Of a stretch of 19,109 bases of DNA, positions 9,337 to 18,529 are shown piece by piece. Both the position numbers and the translations under genes were made by a program. Under the pieces are notes generated by a model. That model made no database searches and was not told the DNA's origin. It saw only the letters and a program-made list of their open reading frames with translations. The number at the start of each line of letters is the position of its first letter. Position 1 is the stretch's first letter. This DNA comes from Phoronis ovalis (Eukaryota > Phoronida > Phoronidae): the NCBI GenBank assembly GCA_028565635.1, contig JAOXYB010010012.1, positions 833-19,941 on the forward strand, read 5' to 3'.

Positions 9337-9724
9337 CCTTCCAAAACTGAATGAATGTTATTATGTTCAACTGTAGTGCATAGTTTTGGGAAATCTCTAT
9401 AAGAGATTCAGATGTTGACTGCCAAATTTGTATAAACATATATTTTGACTGTAGTTTGTATGTGAATACTCTGTGAGACATTTTAGACACCTTTAGCACA
9501 GAAGCTCAGCTTATTTATTGACAAGTGTTTGTTAGTCTGTTCCTACATTTTGCAGAAATTGATTGTTTTGTCATGTAGCATGTCAGTACTATGTGATTGT
9601 AGATGAGATGAGTAATGAAATGAAAACATAAAATACATCATAACAACCTAAGTTTTGTCACAGGCCATCAAGTTCATGTCAAATACCAATACAGTAACTA
9701 TAATGTTACTAAAATGCCATTAAT

Positions 9725-9730
9725 AATAAA
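9725..9730 (+). promoter_or_regulatory. Candidate polyadenylation signal for the FREM2-like gene
   Basis: This is the first AATAAA hexamer after the stop codon, about 390 bp downstream, with T-rich sequence following. Later hexamers exist (e.g. 11437-11442), so use of this one is a guess. Confidence 0.3.
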
Positions 9731-11353
9731 CAGACTAAACAAAGTTGAAAACAAGATTTGTTAAAAAAAAAGCAAGTATATTTTTTGTAATATAATTTTA
9801 GTAACTAGTATAAACAACTAAATTCTGCAAAATGTATTTTTGTACACTGCCTTAGGTTATACTTTACTGTATTAAATGCATATTAATTATTTTATTCCTA
9901 TTGTATGTGATCTCTGTTTGCTATGAAAATGTAATCGTGTACTTAAGCAAAAGTTGGCCAAGTAAGTGCAAAATGTTGGTTGTGTACATTATATAATTAT
10001 TTGCCATTAGTTAGAAAAGTGACCACAGTGTTCTTGTGCTGGGAAAACAGTTACTGGTATGTGACGATTCCTCTTCTCTGAGGTCATATCCTTGTCAGGC
10101 CAGAACGAGGTTTTGGTAAACAGTTAGTCGAGCTATACGCAGTGTTGTCGTTTCTTAAGTTTTTTTATACCATATCATTATGCTTACAACTTGATTTTTG
10201 TCTCAGTTTATGCATTTTACTGCATATTCTTTTAAAATTTTAACTTTGTTGTATGCAAGTAACATTATGATATAAATTATAGAATTTAAAATAATGCTAA
10301 AGATAAATAGTTTATATTTTGCAAAATGTCTTGTAGACATTTGTCAGGAAATTAGTTTTAGACTACAATTTGTAGAATCTCCAGTATCGTTATAGTGCTT
10401 GTTCACTCATAATTGTTTATATATGAAGGGTTATGTTGTTTAACAACTGCTACCAGAGTAATTGCCTTGTATAATTTAATATTATACCTACTATGTGAGC
10501 TTAATATTTTAATGATTTTGCTATTTTCATGATTTGTGAAGTTGTGCTGAGGAGATGTCTTTTTACATACTATGATTATGTTGATGAAGTTAATTAAAAT
10601 ACTATACTTAATATTAAATAGCAAGTGTTTTTGCTTGCGTATTCCATTGGCATATGCACACACCCATGCATCTAATTTCATGAACCTTCAAATGGCAACC
10701 AATGTGAATATTGCTATGGTTGCTGTCTGAGTATCCATTTGGAATATAGCTCTTAAATGTGGTTTGGTTTATACTTGTACTCAGTGGCAGTGTTGGGCCC
10801 TATAAACAAAAGCAGGCCTGGCACCCCCTAGTCATTGCCTAGATTGGCTTTGTACCATTTGGGTATTGTCATTTTACCACTTCTATAAAAAGAAAACTTG
10901 CGAAGAAAAATACTGGTCAGTAGCGACAATGGCAATTTGATCAAATATCTTACAAGATGTCACTTATAAGCTTAGTAAATTAAACTCATACTTCTGACAT
11001 GCAAACGTATTCTTGGGCAGGACAGTTGAATAATGACTGTCCTTCAACAAGATTACAATTTATCCTTTCATAACAGTTATTTTTTCAACAGCTTTGAAAA
11101 TACCATTTAATAACACCATAAAAAACTAAAAAGCATTTATCTCATACTTGCACACATTCACAACTGCATAGTTGCAGTAATCATTGCCGATTGTTGTAGC
11201 ATTACTCTCAAAATCAAATGCCAATTCTGATGGCTAGACCATGCACTGAGAATACCCCAGAATAATATCCCTAAGTTAACTCTCTGTTGGACACCTGTTG
11301 GCATGTAAACTACAGCAAAAAAGAAAGAAATTGTCAAATGATCTGTCATGTAA

Positions 11354-11359
11354 TTTATT
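11354..11359 (-). promoter_or_regulatory. Candidate polyadenylation signal for the ACADVL gene
   Basis: TTTATT on the + strand reads AATAAA on the - strand, about 880 bp past the ACADVL stop. A variant AGTAAA sits closer, at 12149-12154. The sequence alone cannot decide between them. Confidence 0.22.
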
Positions 11360-12240
11360 TACAAACTTGCATTGATTTCAGATACACAATATAAAATATC
11401 CAATCCCTGATCTTTTAAGATTCAGAAACTATTGAAAATAAATAAGTGTATACATTACTAGTAACCACACGATATCACAACTGACTTTGAATTGTTTTTT
11501 CTATTTCATGGATATACATACAAGCCACAGGCAAATAACCTAGAAGTTGGATACTACTTTGAAGCTAGACACTCACATACATAGCTTGAAGTGTGTAGCT
11601 GATCTTTAGAATGTGCAGCATGTATAATATTAAAGGTGCACAAGCTCAATAAATATGATTATATATACATCTGTCACATAGGGAAAGTGGGAAATAGGGA
11701 AATTAAACTTTTGTAGTCCATGCATAAATAAAGTTAAAATAATTTAACAATAAAATCTTAGAACAAAAACCAAACCAATTTTCACAAACAGTACTCTTCA
11801 GAAAATAATCAAGGTAAATATTTGCAGGCACAACAAAGCAATACAGGTACGCTTGCAATCAGCTACATATATAATTTTTGTCACACTGTTAAACAATTTC
11901 AAAACATACGTAAAGCATGTGATAAATTCGGGTGTTTTTTAAGTTACCAAAAGGAAGAAGCAAAATTCAGTAATGTAGTTTTCTTACTGATTTGCGAGTT
12001 ATTGCACTATACAAGTGGTAACTAATTATGCTTTTGTTGTTAGGCCATGTAGCTAGTTGGTGGGAATACAAGAAAACTCAAGTCAGTGTAAGCAGTGAAC
12101 TAACTCTGATTATATCACAAACAGAATAGACCTAAGTTAAATATAGGATTTACTATTAAGAACATTACCAAACAAGATGATCACTATATCTAAAACTACC
12201 AAATTCCACATTTAAGCTTCCACTATTATAATAGTTCATG

Positions 12241-12378
12241 TTAACACCCCAGAGGGTTTTCCTGCACTACAGAACCGTGCTCTACAATGTTATTTGAGAT
12301 TGCTGCTAAATTACTAAATGTGGTTCCAGATTTACTTGATTTTAAATCCCTGAGATTTGCTGCAACACGGTCGCTTGC
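12241..12378 (-). CDS. ACADVL: ACADVL terminal exon with stop codon
   Basis: The acceptor is ttatttttag. The exon encodes 45 residues beginning [14 protein letters not shown] and ending [11 protein letters not shown], then TAA at 12243-12241. The ending parallels the NPLGF terminus of human VLCAD, so the protein is complete at its C-terminus. Here the last residue is Cys instead of Phe. Confidence 0.94.
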   Translation of the reverse strand, partial: ASDRVAANLRDLKSSKSGTTFSNLAAISNNIVEHGSVVQENPLGC

Positions 12379-15300
12379 CTAAAAATAACAGACAAATGTA
12401 TATATTAGTAAATGATTAAGAGATATTATATTGTTACCACAAAACTGACAGTGGCTACAATAATAAGCAATATCCTCAAACACTCATTCACAGAAAAAAA
12501 CATTAATTTTACTGATAACTAGACAGAAGTCAATGCATATCTTCAGGCAAGACTGCAAGCCTTCTTATATGTATGATTAAAGAATAATTTAATTTTGTGT
12601 TTATTCTGTATTGTAAAACTGAACTGATATTTTCTATTTGTAAAAACTTGGGAATAGATGGTTGGCAAAAAAGTCTTATACAAATTAAACATCTGAATAC
12701 CAAATTCAAATATATTTACCTCATTACAAAACGTTTCAGTCATGAGAGCTTCATGCTCACCTGACGCTAGATTTTTATTCAATGATCTTGATGCTCTAGA
12801 TAATGTAGCAACCATACCATAGATATCCATGGCAGACTCTGCTACACGCTTCAGTTTAAACTGTTCATCTACAATTAGAACAAAAGTATGGATGGTTAAA
12901 CAAAACAAATGAAAACAGTTTCATTGAAAATTCCTGTCAAAAGCTCAATGCACTAGCTAACAAGTGAATTACACAAATGTCCAATGAGTATGTAGCTCAT
13001 TCTACTTTACAGCAGTATTTCAGTAATTTTTTCTCTACATTTTGAATTAAGCTATTTTTAATGAAAACGAATATGTCTCTCATAACATGAACTGCAAAGC
13101 TAGATCAGCAAATTGCAGGAAACAAAATTTAGTCAGGGCAGAGTCTAAAACTGTTAACTGCCTGGTTAGCAGGCCAGTGCTTTCATTCCAGAGGTAACTG
13201 ACCAGTAGATAAAATCCCTATTGAAAACGAAATGGGTACACTGTCCATCGGTCAGTCACTTACCAATAACCTTTTTACCATGTTTCATTAGCAAATCTTC
13301 AACAGACAATCCAAAATCACCAATTGCTTTTGCACACTGAAAAAAATTATAGTTATTTAATAAAAGTGCATGACGTTTAAGGAAAATGGTTAATATCTGA
13401 TGTGACAAAAAGCATACATCAGCAAAAATAGATAAACGTTGATTATTTTTAAATCCACTAAAAAAGTTGGGATGATCAGAGTGTCGAACCATAATTTTCT
13501 CTACAAATCTGAAAGCACGGAGAAACAAAAATACACTTGAGTTACCTGATTCCCTGAGTTGCTGAGTCTGGAGTGTACATGTGCACCTAACGACACACCG
13601 CTTACCCCAATAGCACTGAAACATTAAAGAGAAAGGAGTTGTATACATATTGAAAAGAGAAACCATCAAGAGAAAATTATGATGAAAACTGTTCCATTAA
13701 AAATTACCACACTGAGAGAGTATAACATTTACTATAAATAGAGGTTCTGGGGTTGGATTGTGGGAGAGGGCTTAAAATACTTGTAACCACTTTGATAGGC
13801 GAGAATTTCAAACTTATTGATGAAAGGTTCAATCCATTTCTGAAATTTTTTTAATACTTTCACATGTTGATTATGCAGAAACACTTTCGAGAAACAAAAC
13901 TAATCTCTACTCAACCCTTAACCAACAGAAGCCAGTTTAAGATGACTTATACCTGGATGTGCCGTATTAGATTCATGATGTTGGCAATAAGAAGTTTATT
14001 TATTGAAAGAAGCAACATTCCAACATATTCTTCATAATGGTCACAGATACTGACTGCAACATTTCCATGCAGGGTTGATAATGGTAAGCTACCTTAGCAT
14101 ACAGGAATGATAATTGTTAAATAAGTGAATGTCGTAGAAAAAATGTCTGATGTCACAGTAACTTACCCCAATACTCTCTTTGAACCCATTCCAACCAATG
14201 TACCAATATTACTCGCAGGATTTTTTACAGCCTTTTGCACTTCTTTTAGATGTGCACCAGCATACTGTAACATAAAAAACAAATAAACATTGGTCTATTC
14301 AAAGCATTACTAAATGCTAAAATGTTCCTTTTTTGTTACCAAAAAGTTATCAAAGTCCGCTTGTATGAAGAATCATCTGTTTCTGCTCAGATATGGAGTT
14401 TTAGTGCTTGACACACATACTAGGTAGTTTGGTAGTTTAAAGGTCTAATAAACAAATTGCATTATTCATAAGTCAATACCGTATCTACCAAATGGGAATT
14501 TTTTTTTTGAAATATGTATAAATTATGTTGACAGGCAAAGTGCTAGTACCAGCCAAATGAATACAAAAGATGGACAACTGCTAGACACTTCAGTTTAATA
14601 GACAATAAGCTAAAGAACAACCAGTATATCACAGGTTAAAAACTAGAACATGTCTACAAACCTGAATGCCAGTAAGAGCCACAAACAATCGTAGAATGTC
14701 GTTTGATCCTTCAAAAATCCTGAATATCCTTAAATCTCTCATCACTCTTTCAAGGCCAGTTTCTTTCATATATCCCATACCACCTAGTACCTGAATTGTT
14801 TCATCAGCACAGTACCAAGCAGCCTCCTGAAACAGAAGTTTACCATGCATGGTTAGCAAAAGAATCGTAGTACAGCGTAAGCAACGCATCAATGACCATG
14901 GTATCATTAATACCAGTTAACACTGAAATATTACTACTGGGTGACAGGATAAGGATACAACATCATAAAACAGAACATATCAACCTGTATTCTTCTGCAT
15001 ACTACTATGTTATACACAGGAAATTTTAAAATAACTTGTGGTTACTTACAGTATCATGCTGTTTCCCCACCTGCAGTAAGTTACCGTAAATCCAATGTTG
15101 ATGTTCTGTTACCTCAACTGCAGTACAACCAGACTAAGAGATAACATATTAATTTCACCCCATAATATTAAAATAAATTACTAGCCCAAATCATTGCTTT
15201 ACTTTTATGTTATTAAATGAATGTAAATTCCACTACTTACTGATGCATATACTTTGCTAATGGCTGCTTCTATTTGGAACTCGGTTGAACCCTTGTCCAT

Positions 15301-18300
15301 GTTAGATGATAAGAGATAGGCCATGCACTGTAAATGTAAAATATTACATTACACAAACTTAAAATATGTAAAATCAATTTATCCCAGCAAGTAGCAGTGT
15401 TTCATTAACATCAGATTCATAGAATTCAGAAACATAAAACAAAATTTTATAGTCTAAATTAGTTGAACATTTGAAGGACATAAACTTTTAAACTTTACAT
15501 GTCCAAATTGTTTGTTTACTGAAGGAGAGTTCCAAATGTAACCAAAAAAATTACTTCAATCTTTAATTAAATGCGATTTTGATATATATAATGTATTGTG
15601 TTAAAAGTTTGATATATATTGTCCATTATTGCTCACTAGACTTTTCAGAAATCATACTAATGGATGGATAACAAGGAAACTACAGCAGTGCTGTGTATAC
15701 CTCTGTAACATATTGTAATGTAGCCATGCGCCCTATCTTCTCTTGTATAGCACCATAATTCTTAATCACATTACCAAACTGGCTACGATTTCCTGCATGT
15801 TCAGCCTTTTAAAATTGAAAACATAGTGTTAACTGAATAGCAACAGTGGCAAGTTTAGTTTACTTTACAGAGAACTAGTTAATATCTGAACGCTTACCAG
15901 TATAAAACCTTCATGAGCATTGTTCTACCAAATCTTTCATGGGTGTCCAAGATCACAATTTTTAATTCAGTGATTTTTATTTAACGTACAGTTATATTTA
16001 ATATTTAAATCAGTTACAAGTGGGATATGAAAGAAGAGTCCTCCTAGAACCAGTACAATTTTCCCCAAACAACCTTGATAAAGAATCCATGCCAGATGGT
16101 GACTTCAGCAGATGAATTATGATATTAAGAGCAGCCCACATTGGGAAAAAAATAAGATTCCTACTTTAAGGTGCTGACATTTTATATTACAGCATGCAAT
16201 AACAAAATAAACAAGATCCTAGGACTGAAACCACTGCCAAGGCCATACTCGTAGTCCTGTTAGAAAAGCAATGATTGTTATTATCATTATGTTAATACTG
16301 CAAAAGATACTAAAATATAAACTGAAACAAATGTATTTCTAAAATGAAATTCCGTTAAAGACAATTGTATGTATTTTAAGACACAAATTACAACATTGCC
16401 TGAACCGCAACTGCTTTTAAACTCACCGCTTGAGCAATACATGTCTTCATTGTTCCAGACAAGGCACCTGCCATTCCAAATCTTCCATTGTTTAAAATCA
16501 TCATTGCAACTTTGAAACCATTGCCGACTCCTAAAAATAACGTGTCATGTAACATGTTAGGAAATATACAGAAACTTTTCCTAGCAAACAATTCTTAATA
16601 TTGAAAATTATATTTTGCTACTATTCACTTGATGCAAGTGAATAACATAAATAGTTCCATGCAAAGATATGAGCACAACAACTCTATAATACCTCCTAAT
16701 ACATTTTCCACTGGAACCTTAACTTCATCAAAATGAACCTCAGCAGTGTTAGATGCCTTGATTCCCATCTTTTTCTCTGGAGGACCACTAAAATAAACAG
16801 GCAAAATACATTTAGGATAAAACAATAAAATGGTTATCACATTCATATTCCAAAAACCTTAGCTAATAAAACTATTTAATAAAAAACATATTTTCCATAC
16901 AGTTAACATTGAATTTACTAGAATTTATTTAATAGAACAGACTAATGGCTGTTCCATTATTTTTTTTACCCCATCTCTACCTTAGTACTTTCAAATAATT
17001 TCACCCTAACCACAATAATTAAAATTATCTCTAAGGAAAACTTTTCCTCTCTCCTCTTGTAGAAATTTTATACATTACAATCCCCCCTACCCCTATAACT
17101 ATAATTCTGGTCCTCCCTTCCTGATAATTTGTTAATAGCACAGCGATGGATTATTTTGTTAAGTACTTCCTTAATAAAACTAAATCTTACCTGGTGACTC
17201 CGCCAAAACTTCTTTCCACAACAAAAGCTGTTATTTTGTCTTTCTCTTCTCCTGTCTTAGGATCCTTAACCGGTGTCTACAGAAGAACAGCATATCATGT
17301 TAAACTACTTAGTTTGTTTTTATAAATCTACTGGAAACAGCAACTGGGATTTCAGTATGAAACAAATAATATCATGGGCAATAAAGAAAGTACATACTCG
17401 ACTTATAGTACCACGAGATACCCCACAGATAATTCAAACTAGTAGGTTGTGACAAAGTATTAGGTGACAATGATGTTGATATAGCTTGTGTTACTTCTAG
17501 AAGCAGGCATTGGTTGACTCAGTCAGTTGCTTATTTCCTGTTCTTATCACTCTCACTACCAAAAATAGTTGCGTCACAATAGCTCATTTAAACAGCATAA
17601 CAACTAATCAATTTGCATATATCCTACATACATAACTCAGAAAAATACAATTATATCAGTGTTCAGTAAGATTCACAGAAATAGACTTGAAATACTTGAA
17701 AATCATACCAAACATAATCAACATGGTCTGACATTTTCACTATCAGGGCAGCATTTATCTCCAGTTTCTTTATACGGTTACTCTTACCTGAGCAAACACA
17801 GTGAATATCTCTGCTATCCCTCCATTACTAATCCAGATTTTACCACCATTTAGTATGTAGTGTTTGCCATCAGGAGACAAAACAGCTCTTGTACGAATGG
17901 ACTGTTAAAGAAAACACAATATAAAGAACAATTCTGCTATTTGTAAAAATAACATCATATTCAGTTCTCAGTCTATTTATGACAACACCCCCCCAGCCTT
18001 CACACATAGAATGCCAAAACACACTCAATTATGAATTTGTACATAAACTGTCCCAACAGACATAGCTGATGCTTTCTTGTAAAGCTTTTGAAAGTAGACA
18101 CCTAGACTATAATGTGCACTTACACTAGCATCAGATCCACTACTGGGCTCTGTCAGGCAATATGCAGCAAACATTTCCCCTGTCGCTAACTTGGGCAGAT
18201 ATTTGGCTTTCTGTTTATCATCACCATAAAGAATAATTCCTTTGAAACCAATTGACTATAAAAAAAAACAATAATAAAATGCCAAAACAAAAAGTGCACT

Positions 18301-18529
18301 CATGACTTTTGTCAATGTAATATATAAAGTATGTCAACCACAAAGCAAAGTCAAGATACAAAACTACTACAATGAATTTCAGAATTCGAAAATTATATTC
18401 ACCAAATAGTATTTTTTGCTTAATTGTCACTCACCTGATGAGCTCCTAAGGCAATTCCTACACCTAAATCATGGGCACCCACTATTTCTACCAGACGGGC
18501 ATACTGTGTGTTGCACAAACCAATACCAT
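12241..18529 (-). CDS. ACADVL: Very-long-chain acyl-CoA dehydrogenase, last 14 exons (5' partial)
   Basis: VLCAD catalyses the first step of mitochondrial beta-oxidation of long-chain acyl-CoAs. It is an FAD homodimer on the inner membrane. Exons in transcription order: 18529-18435, 18255-18124, 17901-17788, 17276-17191, 16787-16693, 16530-16427, 15805-15701, 15327-15241, 14826-14662, 14264-14167, 13615-13546, 13336-13264, 12868-12720, 12378-12241. All are GT-AG with consistent phase and give about 503 residues. Both acyl-CoA dehydrogenase signatures are intact: [13 protein letters not shown] (flavin side) and [20 protein letters not shown]. The catalytic Glu lies in [12 protein letters not shown] (window residue 312). 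It has 191 residues after it, against about 193 in human VLCAD, so the C-terminal extension is complete and the missing N-terminus is about 150 residues. [11 protein letters not shown] favours VLCAD over ACAD9. One intron also holds a possible extra cassette exon (15050-15133). Confidence 0.95.
12720..12868 (-). CDS. ACADVL: ACADVL exon 13: C-terminal extension
   Basis: The acceptor is ctaattgtag and the donor is gtaaat; the exon goes from phase 1 to phase 0. It encodes [29 protein letters not shown] and [12 protein letters not shown]. The TLSRASRSL motif is diagnostic of VLCAD/ACAD9. Confidence 0.95.
13264..13336 (-). CDS. ACADVL: ACADVL exon 12: C-terminal extension
   Basis: The acceptor is tttttttcag and the donor is gtaagt; the exon goes from phase 0 to phase 1. 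It encodes [20 protein letters not shown] and KKVI, equivalent to the helix before the EQF-L-R-A block. Confidence 0.92.
13546..13615 (-). CDS. ACADVL: ACADVL exon 11: C-terminal extension
   Basis: The acceptor is gaaacattcag-like (ttcag) with a weak tract; the donor is gtaact. The exon goes from phase 2 to phase 0 and completes Gly361. It encodes [20 protein letters not shown] and GNQ, comparable with the HPELSRSG region of human VLCAD. It is the least conserved exon and its acceptor the least certain. Confidence 0.8.
14167..14264 (-). CDS. ACADVL: ACADVL exon 10: C-terminal extension
   Basis: The acceptor is atgttacag and the donor is gtaagt; the exon goes from phase 0 to phase 2. It encodes [20 protein letters not shown] and [12 protein letters not shown], the beginning of the long C-terminal extension that distinguishes VLCAD/ACAD9 from the soluble tetrameric dehydrogenases. 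Confidence 0.93.
14662..14826 (-). CDS. ACADVL: ACADVL exon 9: signature 2 and catalytic glutamate
   Basis: The acceptor is tctgtttcag and the donor is gtttgt, phase 0 at both ends, 55 codons. It encodes [20 protein letters not shown], continuing [11 protein letters not shown]; signature 2 is at 14793-14734. [20 protein letters not shown] follows. The catalytic base Glu is encoded at 14712-14710. EGS replaces the usual EGT of vertebrate VLCAD, a conservative change next to the catalytic residue. Confidence 0.97.
15050..15133 (-). other. Candidate in-frame cassette exon in an ACADVL intron
   Basis: Between exons 8 and 9 lies an 84-bp segment without stops in the gene's frame. It is flanked by a good acceptor (ttatctcttag) and an optimal donor (gtaagt), phase 0 on both sides. 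It is clearly less AT-rich than the intron around it. If included it would add 28 residues (starting SGCTAVEV, ending GKQHDT) between VYAS and EAAW. No VLCAD that I know has an insertion there, and the flanking exons join correctly without it. It may be an alternative exon, a recent exonisation or chance. Confidence 0.25.
15241..15327 (-). CDS. ACADVL: ACADVL exon 8: helical domain
   Basis: The acceptor is catttacag and the donor is gtaagt, phase 0 at both ends, 29 codons. It encodes [20 protein letters not shown] and AAISKVYAS, and joins in frame to EAAW of the next exon. Confidence 0.95.
15701..15805 (-). CDS. ACADVL: ACADVL exon 7: helical domain
   Basis: Phase 0 at both ends, 35 codons: [11 protein letters not shown], then [16 protein letters not shown]. 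The acceptor, ttttaaaag, is weak and lacks a normal pyrimidine tract. The codon join [14 protein letters not shown] nevertheless fits the family exactly. The donor is gtatac. Confidence 0.92.
15806..16426 (-). other. Longest ACADVL intron, no recognisable element
   Basis: 621 bp between exons 6 and 7, AT-rich unique sequence; a slightly less AT-rich stretch lies around 16030-16260. The other ACADVL introns over 300 bp (12379-12719, 13616-14166, 14265-14661, 15328-15700, 16788-17190, 17277-17787) also show no identifiable element. Introns 12869-13263 and 14827-15240 are described under findings. Confidence 0.65.
16427..16530 (-). CDS. ACADVL: ACADVL exon 6: start of C-terminal helical domain
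   Basis: The acceptor is tatttttag and the donor is gtgagt; the exon goes from phase 1 to phase 0. It encodes [20 protein letters not shown] and [25 protein letters not shown] is a strong VLCAD/ACAD9-type landmark. Confidence 0.95.
16693..16787 (-). CDS. ACADVL: ACADVL exon 5: middle beta domain
   Basis: The acceptor is ttattttag and the donor is gtatta; the exon goes from phase 2 to phase 1. It encodes [20 protein letters not shown] and [11 protein letters not shown], the conserved segment that ends the beta domain. Confidence 0.95.
17191..17276 (-). CDS. ACADVL: ACADVL exon 4: middle beta domain
   Basis: The acceptor is cttctgtag and the donor is gtaaga; the exon goes from phase 0 to phase 2. 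It encodes [20 protein letters not shown] and ERSFGGVT. No ORF long enough to list overlaps it; it is recognised by similarity and splice phase. Confidence 0.93.
17788..17901 (-). CDS. ACADVL: ACADVL exon 3: middle beta domain
   Basis: The acceptor is ctttaacag and the donor is gtaaga, phase 0 at both ends, 38 codons. It encodes [20 protein letters not shown] and [19 protein letters not shown]-x-W-I-S-N-G is the conserved flavin-contacting stretch of the beta-barrel domain. Confidence 0.95.
18124..18255 (-). CDS. ACADVL: ACADVL exon 2: substrate/FAD region with signature 1
   Basis: The acceptor is tttttatag and the donor is gtaagt, phase 0 at both ends, 44 codons. It encodes [21 protein letters not shown] and [15 protein letters not shown]. 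The last part is the first acyl-CoA dehydrogenase signature, which lines the flavin and substrate. Confidence 0.95.
18435..18529 (-). CDS. ACADVL: ACADVL exon 1 of window
   Basis: The acceptor is ttttttttag and the donor is gtgagt; the exon goes from phase 1 to phase 0. It encodes [20 protein letters not shown] and [11 protein letters not shown], a near-verbatim match to VLCAD in the N-terminal helical domain. The first codon is split with an exon beyond the right edge. Confidence 0.94.

Larger units (their letters stand above)
9337..12240. other. Convergent intergenic region with both 3' UTRs
   Basis: About 2.9 kb separates the two stop codons. It is AT-rich, with many stops in all frames; the ORFs seen (e.g. 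10403-10681 -, 11158-11349 -, 11822-12025 +) have low-complexity composition and no family likeness. Both transcripts must end here. AATAAA hexamers occur on both strands, as expected by chance in AT-rich DNA. Two less AT-rich patches, about 10020-10140 and 10785-10860, stand out from the surroundings, but I recognise neither. No tRNA or other RNA gene was seen. Confidence 0.7.

Noticed and set aside
10403-10681. 92-codon - strand ORF in the intergenic gap
   Set aside because: Isoleucine/asparagine/lysine-rich translation of AT-rich DNA, no recognisable domain and no exon-like splice context.
13256-13669. 137-codon - strand ORF read as one protein
   Set aside because: It reads through an intron. 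Only its last part (13336-13264) is an ACADVL exon, and it passes exon 13615-13546 in the wrong frame.
16940-17130. C-rich/T-rich tract as a possible G-quadruplex on the - strand
   Set aside because: Only two strong G-runs (GGGG, GGGGGG) occur close together, and the other runs are short and distant; it reads as an ordinary intronic pyrimidine-rich tract.
12241-18529. ACAD9 instead of ACADVL
   Set aside because: The active-site stretch is [21 protein letters not shown] and the terminus NPLGC, both VLCAD-like. As I recall it, ACAD9 has RDTRILLIFEGTNEILRMY and a different C-terminus. The ALTG after the site is shared with ACAD9 but does not outweigh this.
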